Assembly (NCBI GenBank): GCA_904063045.1
Contig: CAJFCJ010000005.1
Coordinates: 1,333,167 to 1,397,166 of the forward strand
Direction: 5' to 3'
Source of the DNA: Dimorphilus gyrociliatus
Lineage: Eukaryota > Annelida > Polychaeta > Dinophilidae
DNA: 64,000 bases
A program made the translations under genes and the position numbers. The notes below the pieces were generated by a model. The model was not told the DNA's origin. It was given only the letters and a program-made list of their open reading frames with translations, and made no database searches. Numbering within the stretch: the first letter of the stretch is position 1; every line of letters starts with the position of its first letter. Shown here one piece after another: positions 40,818 through 53,371 of this stretch.

Positions 40818-41704
40818 ATGGAATTAATTGACAATTTCGATAAGACATTTTGGACAAAGAAAGAGACGGTAGATGAAAACGGTAGGTAATGACTATAATA
40901 TATGTGTTGCTTTACCTGAGGTGCTTTTTGAAGGCTACGAGCAGTTTAGGATTGCTCAGCGAGTTGCTGGATCCGAAAACTCTTTTAAATACGCTGTAAT
41001 AGATTCTGAAGGGGAATCAAAGCAGGTATGTCATAAAGTCGCTTTTCTAACGAAATGTTAATTGAAATTTGAAATCTTTTAAAAGTAAAATATAAGACAT
41101 TTAACATTCCATGTTAAATAACTTTTAGTTACAAGAAAATAAACCAATTTACGAAAAATTAGCATAAAAAATGATCATGTTCTTAAAGGAACAAGATAAA
41201 TTTAAAGCTTTAATACATATATTTATTCAAGGCAATATTAATTTCTTAATTCCTTAAGTCATTTTGACAGCGTTTTCTAAATTTGTATTAAAACTAGTCA
41301 GAGAGCGATTACATCAAATTTTTATTAGTGAATTTTTTAAAAATTACACTCAACTTAATTAATGAATTCGTAAAATTTGTGAGTGAGTATAAAAGAGAGC
41401 TGTATTATGTAAGAAAAACATATACAAATTTTGAGAACAATGATGTTGCTTTGTTTACAACACACACATTGGGGAAAAAAACATTATAATTTTCGAATTG
41501 ACCTAATTTATTGCGATAATGATATTTGTCAGGAATAAATGTTTTCTGTTTATTTTTAAGGTTGTTCTTCGAGGAGCTCAAGGAAAGAAAGATCCTCTGA
41601 CAAGTATTGCAAACTTAATGATGAAAATAAAGCATACGGGCGAGGAAAGATTAGTGGAGGGAATCATTGTTGACGATGAATGTGTCATTTATGTAACCGT
41701 CTAA
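40818..41704 (+). CDS. Uncharacterised 99-aa protein
   Basis: Exons 40818-40881, 40934-41025 and 41561-41704; phases agree and introns are 52 and 535 bp. It begins MELIDNFDKTFWTKKETVDE, continues GYEQFRIAQRVAGSENSFKY, AVIDSEGESKQVVLRGAQGK, then an amphipathic helix (DPLTSIANLMMKIKHTGE), and ends IIVDDECVIYVTV. Alternating beta/alpha composition suggests a compact globular domain, without signal peptide or membrane span. I do not recognise the family. A CTCF-core/YY1-like AGATGGCGC lies 60 bp before the ATG. The gene is small but strongly coding-like in all three exons. Confidence 0.6.
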
Positions 41705-42931
41705 ATTTTTTCCCTTGTCGAAGTTCTGCAAAAATCGTACTCAGAACAAAAATAAAAATAGCTTTAATCCCCCCTGATAATTCAGTTTGGCTATTTGCCG
41801 CCAATCCTGTTATCGCTTCGTTATTAGGCAGTTACATTATTCATAGAAATTAACATCGTTTGTTGAGAATGAGGCCTAAACTCCCTGATGACATCAGGTG
41901 TCTAGCCGTCTGTGATCATTTCTGTCAACAACAAGTGATTCGGGAAATTTTGAGTGTAAATAGCGCGAGTTACAAAAGATAGCCGACGGACATTTTATTT
42001 AATTAGGAAATAAGAAAATGTTCGGTGAAAAGTATCAGCGTCAATAGCTTGGAGTTATTAAGATTTGTTTGTCAATATTCCCTTTAGCTATAAATATCAT
42101 GAGCAAGATAACAGTCTCATTATCGGCTTATTTGGCAAAACGCCAAAACTATTTTTCGTCTCAATTCTTTACAGCTTTGTGACGTAACAGAGCGAAGTCA
42201 TTTTCGCTTTCATGTATTGAAATTGCCGTCCGCCAGTTCTTCTTTTGCGATATTTTCTGTTTCTTGATCCTAGACGTCAATTAAAGAGCGATTCTATTCG
42301 GATTATCGGCACTTGACAGCAAACACCGGCCTTGACGAGGCTCTGCGGGAGTCTTTGTAACGCCCGTGACGTCACACCTGTTGGCAAATGACGTAACTGG
42401 GCACGCGTTTTGCCGTAATGTTTAACATGGCTAATTTTTCATGTGCAGAAAATTACATACTATATGTATTTTAAATAGTGTATTGTATCTTTTCGAAAAA
42501 GCTCTAATATAAGAAATTACATAATAGGGATTTCTTCTGCATTTCCCTGAAGCATTTCCGTTCAAACATGTCCATTTCACTATTGATTGATGTAATTCCT
42601 TTTTTAAGGGATTATAGAATTAAATGAGTGTTTTATTTCAGCATTCGTCATTTAGTAGATACTTGAGGGCTTAAAAAAGGGTTTAAAGGGCATATCACGC
42701 ATAATCCGTCGCCAGAAAAATTTTCCTAAACGGGCAAAAGTACATGTAAATGATATCGGAGAAGTCAACCAATCAGAAACGAGTACCGAAAGAGCAACCA
42801 ATCAGCTTCCAAATAGGAAATGCGATACTTTTCGTCGCGTTTCATCGACATTTCATTCCAACATATCCTGGGAAAGACACACTTTCGTGTTTGTAAAAGA
42901 ACTTTAATTGAATACTTTGACAAAATTAGAA
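41705..42931. promoter_or_regulatory. Upstream region of the FEZ-like gene: CRE cluster and paired CCAAT
   Basis: GC-richer than the surroundings. CRE-type motifs: TGACGTAA (42180-42187), AGACGTCA (42272-42279), a perfect palindromic TGACGTCA (42367-42374) and TGACGTAA (42389-42396). Two copies of the decamer AACCAATCAG, 42767-42776 and 42796-42805 (NF-Y-type CCAAT boxes 29 bp apart), lie about 130-165 bp before the ATG at 42932. Looks like a genuine core promoter plus proximal enhancer. Confidence 0.55.
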
Positions 42932-44738
42932 ATGCAAAGAGCATTGGAAGCTCTAACTGGTTCTATGAAAGTTGAAGAAACTATAACTCGGGAAAATTCC
43001 GGTGATGGAGGTATGTAATGGAATCATTAGATTCTAAACTTTCCCTTTGCTCTTCTATTTATTTGACAAATAACATAAATATAATCTTTTAAGTGTTATA
43101 ACATAATTTACGTAACTGTGCGCAAATTGCCGTATGTCAAAGTCAAAGAAATGAAGAGTGTAATGACTACCCTGAATAAGATATCTCGTGGGAACATTAA
43201 ACGCTTTCATCTTCAGAAGCGTGTCGAAAATTAATGTTACGTCATTTTAACATCGAATTTTCAACAATTGTTGTCGCAATTTCTTTGATTTCGCTTCTAA
43301 TTGTTTTTCTCTAAACAGTTTGGAACAACGAAGCCGCTCTCGATCTTTCATCTCCAAGGAAAATTGAATCTAGTATTCCCACCACACCATTTGTTCCTTT
43401 TCTGCATCCACCTTTTAGTTATTATAATTCTTTTGGATTGGGCTTCCATCCATATATATTAAATTATAGTAATGTAGCAGAAAAGCAAAAGGACGACAAA
43501 AGCTCTTCGGACACCGATTCTGAAATCAACATAGAGGATACAGATTCAGAGGAGGAAGAAGAAAAAAAAGAGATCAAGGAAACTAAAAAGCCAACTAATT
43601 TCAGTATAGAAAATCTTATCAAACCTTCACCAACTACAACCTCTTTACCATTTACTCAACCTTCATTTCCGACCGTACCTCATCATCATTGGTCCAATAC
43701 TTGGATGGGACGTCGCTCACGTGATCCTAATAAACCCGCTGCTGTTAAAAAATACAAATGTGACGTCTGTGGGAAATCATTTTCGAGAAGTAACACGCTC
43801 GTTACGCATAAGGTGACCTAATTTTCTTTTTATTGATACTCTGATAATCAAAGTCAAAGACTTTTAAATCGGAGAAAATCGGCTTAGGCCTCTATTGTCG
43901 GACGTGTCTTTGATTTAACGTCCGAAAGAAGACGTCACGTGATGAAAAAGGTGTTTTGAACATGTGGTCAAGTGCTTTACGTATGAATATTAACGAGGCA
44001 GTATACAGGTGAAAATCGAACAGATGCCCACCCGACAATAAAATCAAGTACCGATTGCATATATCTTGATCAGATTTAATTCCAAGCTTTAAAACGCTTT
44101 AATTTACATAGAAACTAATAAATTTTTCTAACTTCTGTCTTTTATTTAAACAGAGAATTCATACAGGAGAAAAACCTTTTGCTTGTGAAATTTGCGGTCG
44201 AGCATTTAGACAACCTGGAAACTTAACAAGACATAAATTAACCCATACAACTGTTAAGCCGTATGTTTGTCCAGTTTGTACAAAAGCATTTAATAGGGCA
44301 TCAAATTTGCACACTCATATGCGAACTCATTCAAATTATCGACCCTTTGTTTGCACGTTCTGTGGCAAAACTTTTCATCAGAAAATAGATATGAAGATAC
44401 ATTCGTATACTCATACTGGTTTGTTTTCTAATTTGATTATTTGACTCTGAGATAATAAATGTAGATTTAAATTTTAAGGAGAAAAACCAAATATTTGCCC
44501 AATTTGTGGAAGAACTTTTAGTCAATTGGCCCATTTAAACTATCATATGAAAATTCATGATTCCAAGTCAAGCTGCAAATTTTGCGGTATTAATTTAGAA
44601 ACCACGGATCTTTTAGAAAAACATATTCAACAGCAGCATGGTTTGTACATTTTATATGGCTTATCTTTTGTTTAATTACTCATGTTTAATTACTTAGGTG
44701 AAGAATCTGCAGCAGGATCAAGTGAATCAAAAAATTAA
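42932..44738 (+). CDS. FEZF: FEZ-family-like C2H2 zinc-finger transcription factor
   Basis: DNA-binding transcriptional repressor; Fez factors pattern forebrain and other neuroectoderm in animals. Exons 42932-43010, 43319-43812, 44154-44418, 44479-44640 and 44698-44738; 346 aa. Seen: an EH1-type Groucho-binding motif FSIENLI (about residue 138; FEZF has FSIERIM), an acidic stretch DTDSEEEEEKKE, then five C2H2 fingers: CDVCGKSF, CEICGRAFRQPGNLTRH, CPVCTKAFNRASNLHTH, HSNYRPFVCTFCGKTFHQK, CPICGRTFSQ. A degenerate sixth ends in LEKHIQQQHG. The Y-K/R-PFVC-FCGK-FHQK run fits Fez; the fourth and fifth fingers also resemble Gfi1, but the N-terminus lacks a SNAG motif. Fingers are split across three exons. 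Promoter: CRE and CCAAT motifs upstream. Confidence 0.68.
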
Positions 44739-45402
44739 TTGTTTCTCATATGTTTTGTAAATGCATGATACCCTGATTAAAATTATAAATAATTGAAAAC
44801 TAATAACGTAATACATTCTTGCCGTTTCTACTCTTCATTCAACTATACAAAAAGGAAATAATTTACTGGACAACTTATTGTAAATTATAGTCTCTCACAG
44901 ACGTTCAATGTTAGTCGAAAACTGAGCTATAATTAACTCAGTTGAATAATCCTGTCAATTTTATGAATAATAGATATCAACTCAATCAGTTTAGGCTTGA
45001 GATACAAAACCGAATTTTCTTTCAAAAACTATTTCTTTATATTCTGAAATGAAATAGAAACACCTTTCGATAATTCTATCGAAATCGCTAAATTCCTCTG
45101 TATTATTTACGAAACATATCATTGAACGAGCGTGGCGCCACCTGTTAAATATTTTTTAAACCACTATTTTTTAAAAAGAAAACAGCCACTCCCACTACAA
45201 ACAAGCTCTTGAATAAAATATTCAGAGTTAACTATAATCTTAAAAAATTCCTTTAATTAAAGAATTTTGATCCGTACAATCTGTAATTAGATTAATCACT
45301 TACGAAAGTCCTATATAGTTCTGATCCTGTAAACTGACTGAACAAATTATTCTTATAAATGCAAAACTTAAAACTGAGCGTTTAAGGCTCCCATGTTTAT
45401 TT
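44739..45402. other. Convergent 3' flanks, no gene seen
   Basis: Between the FEZ-like stop and the stop of the minus-strand gene. AT-rich. A CTCF-core-like AGGTGGCGC lies on the minus strand at 45135-45143. Confidence 0.5.
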
Positions 45403-46606
45403 CTAAAAAGTGGGTCTGGTGTTAGAGCTATAGGGAATATCAACAGAACTCAGTCCATTCAGCCTGTGGTGTTTAAAAGTAGGTGGCCACTGAGGATGTA
45501 GCAGAAAATCACCCCTTCTTGTAACTTGGTGTTTTCCTTTTGGTCGTTCACATTTACCCATGCTCTCTATATCTTTTTCTCTCTTTAAGGTTAAGTCAAC
45601 GGCTAGGGGTCTTTTACTTTCTCCAGCAATTCTCTCTTGAACTGCGGTTTCCTCTGCGCCCGCAAACTTTCCAAATCTGCAGATCGAAGCATACTTTTTT
45701 GTATTGTTGCTGACTTGCAAGTTTGAAGCATCCAAACTATTTCGTAAAGCTTCTTTTGTGCTCAGTTTAATATCGTTGTTGGCTTCTTTCATCCAAGCCC
45801 TAGCAGCTTGCTTCACAATTGGATCCTTTATTTTTCCCAAGAGATTTTCATCTTCACTTGTTTTGTACTGAAGTAAAGCTTGCTGGTCTCTTTCTGGAAC
45901 AAATTTTGAACGGAGAGCATGTCTATGCTCTTGTTCAGCTTGGGTCGTGCTGGCGTCAACTTTATAAGCAGGTCTTCCTACTGTTGTGTCTGCATTATGA
46001 TAGCCTGGCACGTGATGAAGACGACATTCCAAAAAAACTCTATAAAAGTTTAAAATTATATGATTTTTGTGTATTGAATTGTCTGGGAATCAACTCTTAC
46101 AAAGGCGGATGGGGGTTATTTTTCCGCGTCGCTGAAGTGGGCCTCTTTAAAGGCTGTTCAATATTTTGGATGTTGGAAAAGTGGTTTTTATATGTGGTTT
46201 CTCCATCATATTGTGATCCTAAAAATATGATATATGTAATCAATAACTATTTTAGTTAGTAGCGGTTTAATTTCTAATACTAGTTCATCTAAAAAGGTGC
46301 GAGTGCGTATAAATGAGTGAAGACTGTTCAATTTTTCAGTAACTCTAATCTAAAAATTCATTGTAAAAAACGTTTAAGCGCAATATTTTATGAAATATTA
46401 CCTGACCAAGCTTCAAACGCTCTTTGCTTCAGGTCACTCAGAATGAATTCATCTTCGTTCCTTTTCATATATGATGGTTCTATATATCTTCTTCCTATAG
46501 TTGGATACGCAGTTTTTGCTCTTCTAAATCTTGATATGCAATCACCATAACCTGGGTTTGGGTGAATAAGACCATTTATATTCTCTCTTGACATTGGTAA
46601 GGCCAT
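45403..46606 (-). CDS. Uncharacterised 319-aa protein, possibly ciliary/sperm axonemal
   Basis: Exons 46606-46402, 46218-46101 and 46039-45403; phases consistent (G|GA and TT|A). Begins MALPMSRENINGLIHPNPGY. Short conserved-looking segments: RRAKTAYPTIGRRYIEPSY, RPTSATRKNNPHPPLVF, LHHVPGYHNADTTVGRP, and GDFLLHPQWPPTF near the C-terminus. Such proline/tyrosine-rich signatures (NPHPP, VPGYHN, HPQW) are typical of small axonemal or microtubule-inner proteins, and the VPGYHN and NPHP motifs recall TEPP/SPMIP8, but I could not confirm that. No membrane span or signal peptide; alpha-helical middle (about residues 140-200). Divergent from the 47.3 kb gene, with two CTCF-core-like motifs between them. 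Confidence 0.6.
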
Positions 46607-47280
46607 AATTAGGCACTTGAAGACTTGTATAAATAAAATAAAGTCACGAAATCACGTTGTAAAAAAAAGAGATTTCACTAAGTTGCTTGGGAGACCAGTA
46701 AAATGCCTGATTGCAATTTTGAATTTGAAATCAAAATCGTAAATTTTTATCAATAAATCAATATTCTTGTTAAATTTGTATGTTTGGATGGTTACTATGA
46801 CTTAGATTTCAGGCGCCATCTATGTTATTATAAACTTTGCTAATATCAATTTTTTGAGTTAGTCAAACAAATTTACGTCTTCTAGTTTAAAGAAAAACTG
46901 TAAATTTTGGCGGGTCTAGGTCAAATTATGAATAATAGATGGCACACTCGACATCCGGTTGATTTGTGTTATTATCCAATCATTAACGGCTAACGCTTAC
47001 AGTTTCCTAATAGAAAATCATCTCAAGCATCTGCAAGGTTTATCACCTATCCATTCTTTTGGAAATCAACAGTACTTGGTTACTATAGTATTTATTTCTT
47101 ATTCGACTATAATAAACTTTAAATGCTTTAACTGTTGTACATATGTCTCCTTATTTCGCGTGGTTCTTTTTATTTATCAGAACCATGCCTAATTTAAGAA
47201 ATATATCCTAATAACATATATCTAATACAGAGACGAGTGAAACAATTTATGAAATATTCCGTTCGATCTAGCAACTGAAA
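46607..47280. promoter_or_regulatory. Divergent intergenic region with two CTCF-core motifs
   Basis: A 674-bp gap between minus-strand start 46606 and plus-strand start 47281. AGATGGCGC on the minus strand (46813-46821) and AGATGGCAC on the plus strand (46937-46945) face opposite ways, 124 bp apart. No other promoter motif recognised. Confidence 0.35.
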
Positions 47281-50200
47281 ATGAATAGATTCAATGAAAA
47301 ATTTCAGGCCAAGGGTAGGCCTAAGGAAGCGCGGTAATAAGATTAGATATAACTAACTTTTTGAACTTTAAATTGATCTTATTATATATTTTTGTTGATA
47401 TTTCAGTGACGTTTCCGAGGACTTGATTCAAAAATGGCGAGATGCCGAAACAATGGGAAAAGTTTTAGAATGTCCTAGGTGCATGATGAGCTTTACATCT
47501 CATCTAGGGTTGTTACAACATTATAGACATTGTTTTGATAATGTTAACATTGCTGAAAATAGTTGTCGATATATGTGCCCAAGATGCAGCTCAGAATTTG
47601 CTAATAGTAAATCTTTATCTCATCATAGAAGATATTGTCCAGGAGATTCAAATAAGGTTGTTGTTTAATTCTCTTTGGTAAGTTATACATGTTGGAATAC
47701 ATTTTTAGAAACCAACGACTAAGAAAACATCAAAGGAATCACCGAATTATATACAATTAGAAGTAATCTCTGACGAAAAGAATGAAACTGTCAAGAAGAC
47801 AATTTACATTGTGCCAGAAAGTTCTGGTACGTTATAAGTTTTTCTTGACCTGTATTCGATTTTTTTATAATATAAAACAGAAGCAAAGAGGAAGCACGAT
47901 GATGTAACTGAAGAAGTTACTGTAGAGACCACAAAGAGAAAAAGAGTGGAAGGTAATAGAGGAAACCACCTATTAAATTTGCAAATAAAAAATGTATCTC
48001 ACTTAGAAGACGTAAACGAAAGTGAAGACTTTGTGTATGAAGAAGAAGAGGAGGAAGACGATAATCAAGCCGAACATGCCTCTCCCGACAACGATGAACA
48101 AAGTGTGAAGTCTGAAATTGAAGAAACTGTTGATCTTGCCACAAAGCAAGGTAGATAATTTGTAGTTAACTCAACTATATATTATATGGTGTGTGTTTAT
48201 TGTCGATCTTTCTGTATTACCTGTATCAATAAAGAACAGGGGAATACACTGGTTGAAAGTGAGGAGAACTGTGCGTTGTTTTCCGATGAGAAGCGAATAC
48301 ATTCAAATAAGTCAGATAGGAAGTATCGGAAGTTTCAATCCCCTTCTATTATTAGTAATGAAAAGGACGAAAATCGTCCTTCATTTCGTCCACAAACAAA
48401 TTTAGTTAATGTGGAAAACGCCAGCCTATCTCCAGATGTCGGAAATATTTCTAATGTTTCTTCTAGTGAACAATCTGACGAAATAGGAGTTAATTCTGAT
48501 AGTAATATTAATTTAGAAGAAGTAATGGATACAAATAAATTAGTTGATATTGAAAAAAAACAAGCCACCACTACACCTGTGGTTGATGAAACAGTAAAGA
48601 TTTTAGAATCTATTAGTCAAACTATAAGTAATTCCTTAAAGGATAAGGAGAAGGATATTGACACGAAGTCAGTCTCATCTTTTACGGACAATGAAAAATT
48701 AATCTATTCTGGTACAGAGAATGAAAAGGCCGCTAATTACGCTGGTCAAGACACTAGACGCGATAATAGAGAGTTAAACCCGATGTCTTCAGATGTCGCA
48801 GAAAGTACTAATGAGCTAAGCGATAGGCCAAGCCAAAACGAGACTTTTAGGTTAGGTGAAAGCATAAGTCAAACCTCTCATGAACAAAATGAAGGGGAAT
48901 CTATAATAGCTATAAACAAACCTGATAAGACGGGGAAAATCAAATATATAAATGCAGAGGTATGTCAAAATCGATATACTTCATCTGGAAAAGCGGCAAA
49001 AAATATAGAAACCTCTGAAGAAGTGGAAACATTGCAAGATGCACAAATGGACATCTCTGTAACTAAGAATAAAACACGGGGTCGAAAACCTAAAGTTAAG
49101 AAGCAAACTGTCGACTTACACAAAGATGAGGAAACTACAGCAAATTCCTTCGATAAAGGTATATTGAAAAAAAAGACTAGGGTTACTAAAAAACCAGAAG
49201 ATATTTCAACACAAAAAGGTCGTTGCAAAGCGGAGGCCTCGAGATCTACAGCATCTAAAACTGAAATGGTAATGTTAGTACTTTATTTTTATTTTTAATT
49301 TTAATCCTTTTCTTTTGTAACAGAATTGTTCGAAATGTGATAAAAAATTCGATAAAAAGTCATTTTTGGCTGATCACTTAATGAGGAGACATTGTATATT
49401 AGTATGTCCTGCTATAATAATTCAATAACAAATTTCTGATCAGATATTTTTCTAGCAAGGTGAATATAACCCAAACAAATGTATAAAGCTTCTAAAGGTC
49501 CTTGAATGTGAAAAATGTGGAAAAGAATTGAGGAGTATGACATACTTCAAATTGCATACTGAATGGTGTGGACGAGAGGTAAAAAGCTGCTATTTGAGTC
49601 CTAAATTTAATCCTGTTAAAATTTTAGAATGAAAGAGAACAGTGCAATAAGTGTAACAAGCAAATTCAGAAAATGTATATGAAAATGCATATGGCTGAGC
49701 ACAGAAGAAGAGATAAAGCTCATCATGTAGTAGAAAATAAACCAACAATCGAAGATGAAGAAACTGAAGGCGTTAGTGTTAAAAGGAGAGCTGCCAAAAG
49801 GTTGATCAGTTTTCTTTTAAAAAAATTTACTTTAATTCGTTTGCCTTCCATAAAGAGCACTAACAACATTGCAAACAATTTCGGATGAAGCTAGAGCGAC
49901 AAAGAGAGCCATAACTGCTTCCAATACAACTTTGGTAGTATACTTTATACAAATCAATTCTCCATAAAAAGAAACTGAAAATTTTATTTTAATTAAGGAC
50001 GAGAAATTTTTAGCAGTAAGAAAGCCCATCGAGAAAAAGATGGATTCTGATTGGAAAAACACTCTAAAAACGAAGGGGACCGTAAAATGCAAATATGAAG
50101 TAATTAAACTTCTAATTTTAGTTAGGCTAAAATACAAAATGGTATACCTGCTTATTTCAGTCTTGCAATGAGTATTTTTGTGAATACGAAAAGGTAGTTG

Positions 50201-52974
50201 ATCATTTTATACATGGACATCGGTCAAAAATAGAATCTGAAAAGTTCTTCACTTATAAGTTTGTAAAAAATATTTAGTTTTTACTTAATTTTATAAAATA
50301 TCTTTTACAATGAAGATGTATCAAATGCGACAAGTCATTTACAAGTAAGAATGGCGCAAAATATCATGTAGAGCGTTGTGCGTTATGGGTGAGTATCATC
50401 ATTGTTCATTTAATCAATATGTTTAGCTTTGTTAATTAGGCACAAGAAGAGCAAAATAAAGATGATACCGATACTTCAAACTCTGATTCTAATGAGGTAG
50501 AATCAGATTCCGATGTAGTAAATATGAACGACTTAGACTCTAGCGAGGATTCTCAATTATCAGGTAATTGCGGTAGTCTTTAATCAGTGTCAATTTTTAA
50601 AAACCCTACTTAAGATTCAGGAGTTGACGAAAATAAGCTATCAGGCATAGAGTCAGAAGTGTCCAGTGCAGACGAAAAAGAAAAACAAGCATCAATTGGA
50701 GTACGAAAGTTTTATGAGGACTTCTTTTGTAAAAATCTGGCTAAAATTAGTAAAAATTGTGATCTCTCAGCAAGAGACGCAAAAGAATTTATTTCAAGAA
50801 ATAGTTGTTCGGAAATATATAAAGATTGGAAATTAACCTCGGATGACGTAACTTTTTGCAATGAAAAGTATGTTTTAATTTTTTTTTATTGAATTGATAT
50901 ATTTTGTTTAAAACAGTCTGGCAAGAAAATATCTACCATCCTCTAACTCCTCTCTAGGATTTTCTATTCGTAAAGGAAAGAGTAATGCATCAGAAAATAT
51001 CTTTCTTGAGAAATTTGATGCTGTTGAGCAAGGTATAAAGATTTAACATAAGTTACACAGCTTTCATAAAATTGTATCTAGGTCAATCAGCAATAGCCTA
51101 TACTGGAGGTCCAATCTTCTCCGGATCTTGGATTCCGCTTCACGTCAAAGACGCAAAAGTGAAAGAAAACCAATTTGCTGCGATTACCACAACTAATGAA
51201 TATGAGGTTAAAGTTCCCAACAATACTTTATATCCTTGTAAAGGCACAATACAGATATGGAATTTTGGAGATTTAAACGGCACGAGGTATTTAAAAAATT
51301 TCAAAGTCATAAAGAGTTTACTTATGATAGAATTTTTGTTTAGTGTCAATCAGAAACCAAAACTTGAATTTTGTATTGGTCATGAACTTGGTATATTGTG
51401 GAGCACAAAATTTTGCCCATCGGGTGCTTATGATGTTATTCATTCAAATAAAGATAAATTACGAAGGCTTGGCTTACTCTGCGTAGGTGGTAGTCAGGGT
51501 TATTCGGCAATTTATAGGTAACTCCTCCAAGATGTCTATATCATCAAATTTTAACTTATATTACTTACAGCGTTCCCCATCCTGATTCTCTTCATGGGCT
51601 AAAACTATCACCAATACAAGTTCCTAAATTATGTCTTTTTAAACCATCAATACTTCTGCTTCCCCACTCAGGTAAACAAAAATATTTTTTTAGTAAGATA
51701 GTCATCAAATTCGTACATAGATTGTAGAGAAAGAAGTCAAGTAACTTGCATTGATTGGAGTTGGAAAAAGAGTCACTCTATTTTAATAACATCTCATGTT
51801 AATGGGAGTATTTGTGTATTTAATTTAAATTCTTCTTCCTTATTGCAACTGAGCTATAAAAGCTGCAAGGCAGTTTTACCAGCTCGTGTTTTGTCGGCTC
51901 ACAATGGTGTAGTTCATAGTATTTCCTTCTGTCATCAGAAAGATTCTTATATCGGATCATGTGGTTCTGACAAGTAAATTTCCTCTTCACAAAAAAATTT
52001 TACACTTTCTTGAAACGAAATTTTTAGCTTGATTCAAGTTTGGAATTTAAATAAGATGGATAATCGACCGGTTATAAGAATATATAGAAGAGAAAAACCA
52101 ATATGTATACATTTTCCTCTAATGTGGAATGCCTTTATTTGCTCTTTCGATGATGCTCTTAAGTAGTAGAAAGATAATAGTTCAATTTACTTTCTTATAC
52201 TTTGCGTACATTTTCAGCTACAATAATCCTATACATGGATCTATTTTCCTTTACTATTTAGAAGATCATCCAAGTGAATCGCCAATTAGACTTCTACCAA
52301 TGAATTCAACAACTTGGGTAATTATTTCTAAAAGTAATCAAAAGATCATGAAAATTTTTATACTTAGGCACTAACAAGCTCACCTTGGACAAACACAGCT
52401 TATGTTGTAGATGAAGATGGTGTTTGTGCAGCCTTTGAATTGGTTGAAAGACGGGGCAAGTTTCCGGATAAAATGCAAAGAATTCTGAAGCGGAGATATG
52501 TTAGTTAATAGTTAATTCTTAATTCTCTTTAACAAAAGTTCTTTCAGATAATATTTAGGAGTTATCTTGAGAAAATTAAGAAAGAGAGTATAAGAGATTT
52601 AGTCGTTCCTGTCGAACCTCTTAGCTCTATGTCACCATTTCAATATAATAATGATGAGGAACCTTTCTATGAGAGTAGAAATGATTTTATAATAGACCAC
52701 ACACTTCGGTACTACGATGCAAATTTCAAAACTGGTCATGGGGTAAGACTAGAGTTGTCTTTTATTAAATTTAGTTTGTTCCCAATGAAAACTCGATTTA
52801 ATACTTTCTCAGGCTGAAGGACAAACACAGAATAGGAATGTTAATATTCTGAACTGCTTCTCTATGAAGTCCTTGCATTTCTTAGATGTAAATCCTCATA
52901 AAAAAGAAGCTAGGTGGATTCTCACTGGAGGACAAAATGGTTTAATGCGCATTATTTGCTCTGAACATAGATAA
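47281..52974 (+). CDS. GTF3C2: Zinc-finger/AT-hook protein with GTF3C2-like (TFIIIC) beta-propeller
   Basis: Likely TFIIIC subunit for RNA polymerase III promoters (B-box side). Twenty-four exons, all in phase: 47281-47333, 47407-47656, 47709-47826, 47881-48150, 48235-49268, 49324-49401, 49456-49578, 49628-49800, 49856-49934, 49998-50099, 50161-50258, 50316-50388, 50440-50563, 50615-50867, 50917-51032, 51082-51286, 51344-51517, 51571-51671, 51721-51973, 52028-52162, 52218-52317, 52368-52499, 52548-52742, 52813-52974; 1466 aa. N-terminal Cys/His fingers (CPRCMMSF, CPRCSSEF), a long acidic region, AT-hook RGRKPK (about 510), more fingers (CSKCDKKF, CEKCGKEL, CIKCDKSF). From about 980 come WD-type blades: YTGGPIFSGSW, GTIQIWNFGD, GILWSTKFCPSG, RLGLLCVGGSQG, GSCGSDNLIQVW. 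Could be two adjacent genes, but the phase never breaks. Confidence 0.72.
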
Positions 52975-53371
52975 ACTGAAGAGTACTTTGTTTAGGAATG
53001 TATTGATACTTTTTTTCAAATATATTTAAAAGTTATATTTAAAGTTTCAAAGAATTGAATTAATAGCTATCTCAAATCATATATTTGTATGTTTCTATAA
53101 GCATTCTGTGATTAGTAAAATAATGCTGACATTTCGTGTGCACTAAAATTTCAAAATCTCGTGACGCGATGTAAGGATAAAAAAATTAGACAAAGATAAA
53201 TTAAAAAATATTCTTAACAGTATAAATATACAGTAATCTCAACAATACAAACGTTTAAGTCTTCATTGAAAGTCCTTTTCAAAATCTGGATTCATTCACT
53301 AACACAATAAATACTGTATCCGAAAGAAGGAAAAAAATTTTTCCTTACGAAAGAACGAAATGGAAAAAAAG
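52975..53371. other. Convergent 3' UTR space
   Basis: A 397-bp AT-rich gap between the stop of the GTF3C2-like gene and the FBXO5 stop; no coding signal. Confidence 0.5.

Noticed and set aside
45819-46259. 146-aa plus-strand frame
   Set aside because: Antisense shadow of the minus-strand 45.4-46.6 kb gene, which has in-phase exons.
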